A stretch of DNA of 64,000 nt from Mucilaginibacter pedocola (GTDB lineage: Bacteria; Bacteroidota; Bacteroidia; Sphingobacteriales; Sphingobacteriaceae): positions 1 through 64,000 of the forward strand of contig NZ_MBTF01000038.1 in NCBI RefSeq assembly GCF_002013915.1, written 5' to 3'. The position numbers and the translations under genes were made by a program. The number at the start of each line of letters is the position of its first letter. Within the stretch, counting starts at the first letter, position 1. Below, in pieces: positions 63,053 through 64,000 of the stretch. The notes under the pieces are model-generated. The model was not told where the DNA came from. It did not search any database and was given only the letters and a program-made list of their open reading frames with translations.

Positions 63053-63071
63053 ATAAATAACTGATTTAGAG
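63053..63071 (+). repeat. 19-base repeat, copy 2 (partner at 44948-44966)
   Basis: It reads ATAAATAACTGATTTAGAG, one base different from copy 1. CTCCGC follows after the same 31 bases, and a hairpin at 63134-63156 follows, as in copy 1. Confidence 0.55.
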
Positions 63072-63133
63072 ACAACAGGTATTTTACACTTATCCTTATC
63101 CCCTCCGCCAAGTTCAACATTAAAACAAAGCAA

Positions 63134-63167
63134 CCTGCAAATCAAAAACTTGCAGGCTTTTGTTTTT
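63134..63167 (-). terminator. Terminator hairpin next to the BRCT-protein gene
   Basis: CCTGCAA at 63134-63140 pairs with TTGCAGG at 63150-63156. T-rich runs lie on both sides. It can end the minus-strand BRCT gene (stop at 63215) and any plus-strand RNA from the repeat copy 2. Confidence 0.7.
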
Positions 63168-63214
63168 CATCACTGAAAAGCAGTAAACAAGTATCTGATA
63201 CCGTTGTATCGAAA

Positions 63215-64000
63215 TTATTTATTTACACGCTCAACAAAATTCCAAAAATCGTTCTCATGAAGTAATGCTATCTGGTGCCCTTGCTTTTGCAAGTTTATAG
63301 CTTGCTCAACTTTACGGCCATAGCATGCATAGGCCCAGCACGGGTTTCCACCATCGCCAATTATCAGGTAATCGGTTTTCTGTGATACGTTGTTCTGAAA
63401 TTTACTGCCTAACTTTAACACTACCTGTTCAATGTCTGTCCTTTTGGCGCGTGTTGAAACACCGGTAAAGCAAAAGCTCTTGCCGGTTGCTGTAATATCA
63501 GGCGACGCTGTATAAATGCCCATTGTTGACGCCTGTTTTGTGTCCTGCTTTATTTCGGCGCTTACCCGGGTGTTATTGAGCTTTGCAAATTCATTAAAAC
63601 AAGCCATTAACTGCAGCCGCTCGTCGGAGCCTATTTTACCGTCAGCCAGCACATCGGTTATTAATGCGCTTATCTCATCGTAAGGATAGTATGAGGCCAG
63701 GTGCCGATTTTCGTCCAACCACTTTTTTAATTCAAAAACCTCGGCATCGGCTACATAGCCATCAGCTAATATACCATGGCAAATACCCTGCAAAATTTGC
63801 AGGTCTGACGTGGCAGCATCATAATAATAGCTATCGGTTTCGTACTTTTGGCAAAGCCAGTAAAGGTCATTGATAATTTCAGAACGATGATCTTTTGCAC
63901 TAAGCGCTTCGCTTATGCTTACCATAAACTCTTTGAAAGGGTTCCGGTTTATCAAATCGTGATGTGCAGCGCACCAGCCCATCAATTCAGCAACTTCGGC
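63215..64000 (-). CDS. BRCT-domain protein with TerB-like region, 5' end outside the window
   Basis: The frame is open up to the window edge; an ATG at 63982 is possible, but the upstream codons read like protein, so the gene is probably longer. The C-terminal 85 residues form a BRCT domain (GKSFCFTGVSTRAKRTDIEQ, VSQKTDYLIIGDGGNP), of the type found in DNA ligase and in DEDD exonuclease fusions. The middle (ILADGYVADAEVFELKKWL, VLADGKIGSDERLQLMACF) shows two TerB-like helical repeats with acidic loops. The combination suggests a DNA-repair or stress function, but the specific role is not known. Confidence 0.75.
   Translation of the reverse strand, partial: AEVAELMGWCAAHHDLINRNPFKEFMVSISEALSAKDHRSEIINDLYWLCQKYETDSYYYDAATSDLQILQGICHGILADGYVADAEVFELKKWLDENRHLASYYPYDEISALITDVLADGKIGSDERLQLMACFNEFAKLNNTRVSAEIKQDTKQASTMGIYTASPDITATGKSFCFTGVSTRAKRTDIEQVVLKLGSKFQNNVSQKTDYLIIGDGGNPCWAYACYGRKVEQAINLQKQGHQIALLHENDFWNFVERVNK

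Noticed and set aside
63061..63110. tRNA or tmRNA 3' end (TCCCCTCCGCCA)
   Set aside because: No T-arm consensus or 5' acceptor half can be found upstream, so only the repeat is reported.
1..64000. CRISPR arrays, rRNA and tRNA genes
   Set aside because: No regularly spaced direct repeats, rRNA segments or tRNA cloverleaf patterns were seen by eye on either strand.

Overview
The window looks like a chromosomal segment of a Bacteroidota bacterium, most probably Sphingobacteriaceae (Mucilaginibacter- or Pedobacter-like). The grounds are a SusC/SusD pair behind an ECF sigma/FecR couple, a DUF3570/DUF4266/ApbE cluster, a GldFG-type ABC permease fusion, surface lipoproteins with a Cys-Lys-Lys start, AT-rich start regions without clear Shine-Dalgarno boxes, and a very high density of PAS kinases. 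The genus is inferred from gene content only.

Layout. 1-1297: an IS3-family element with a classic -1 frameshift signal, which cuts the 3' end of a small gene. 1.8-4.5 kb: a VIT1/CCC1-like transporter and an OmpR-type two-component pair. 4.6-8.7 kb: a b-type cytochrome facing a Rieske/thioredoxin/ApbE/DUF4266/DUF3570 operon, probably an extracytoplasmic redox module. 9.0-10.8 kb: a CoA-transferase and a small coiled-coil protein. 11.1-16.4 kb: a chain of signalling genes, including one receiver-PAS-H-box protein that has no ATPase domain. 16.5-18.6 kb: a LruC/DUF4114 surface lipoprotein.

19.2-28.2 kb: a seven-gene exopolysaccharide operon on the minus strand (TolC-like, Wzz/Wzc-like, GT4, Wzx-like, Wzy-like and two GT2 genes). 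28.4-36.4 kb: a block of regulators (HisKA-REC hybrid, FIST protein, six-PAS hybrid kinase with Hpt, and an NtrC-type sigma-54 activator). 36.6-39.1 kb: a plus-strand GT4 and two hexapeptide acyltransferases. 39.1-43.8 kb: a response regulator and an eight-PAS/GAF kinase. 44.0-45.1 kb: an eroded mobile-element scar with a dead serine recombinase. 45.3-61.6 kb: sigma factor, FecR, SusC, SusD, ABC ATPase, GldFG-like permease, two tandem MutS-like ATPases and an M16 peptidase, all on the minus strand. 62.1-62.7 kb: a heme oxygenase broken by one base. 63.2-64.0 kb: a BRCT protein that runs off the window.

The main find is a candidate sigma-54 regulon for surface polysaccharide. A palindromic AT-rich motif (core ATTTCTATTTTTTGGAA) occurs four times between genes: before the LruC lipoprotein, before the exopolysaccharide operon, between the sigma-54 activator and the hybrid kinase, and before the GT4/acyltransferase operon. 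Three of these copies are followed by -24/-12-like elements (TGGCAC/TTGA, TGGCAT/TTTC, TGGCAT/TGGC). The activator gene lies in the middle and keeps the GAFTGA loop that contacts sigma-54. I read this as one kinase-to-activator circuit that turns on polysaccharide synthesis, export and a surface lipoprotein together. The second point of interest is the tandem MutS-like pair inside a TonB/ABC/peptidase operon.
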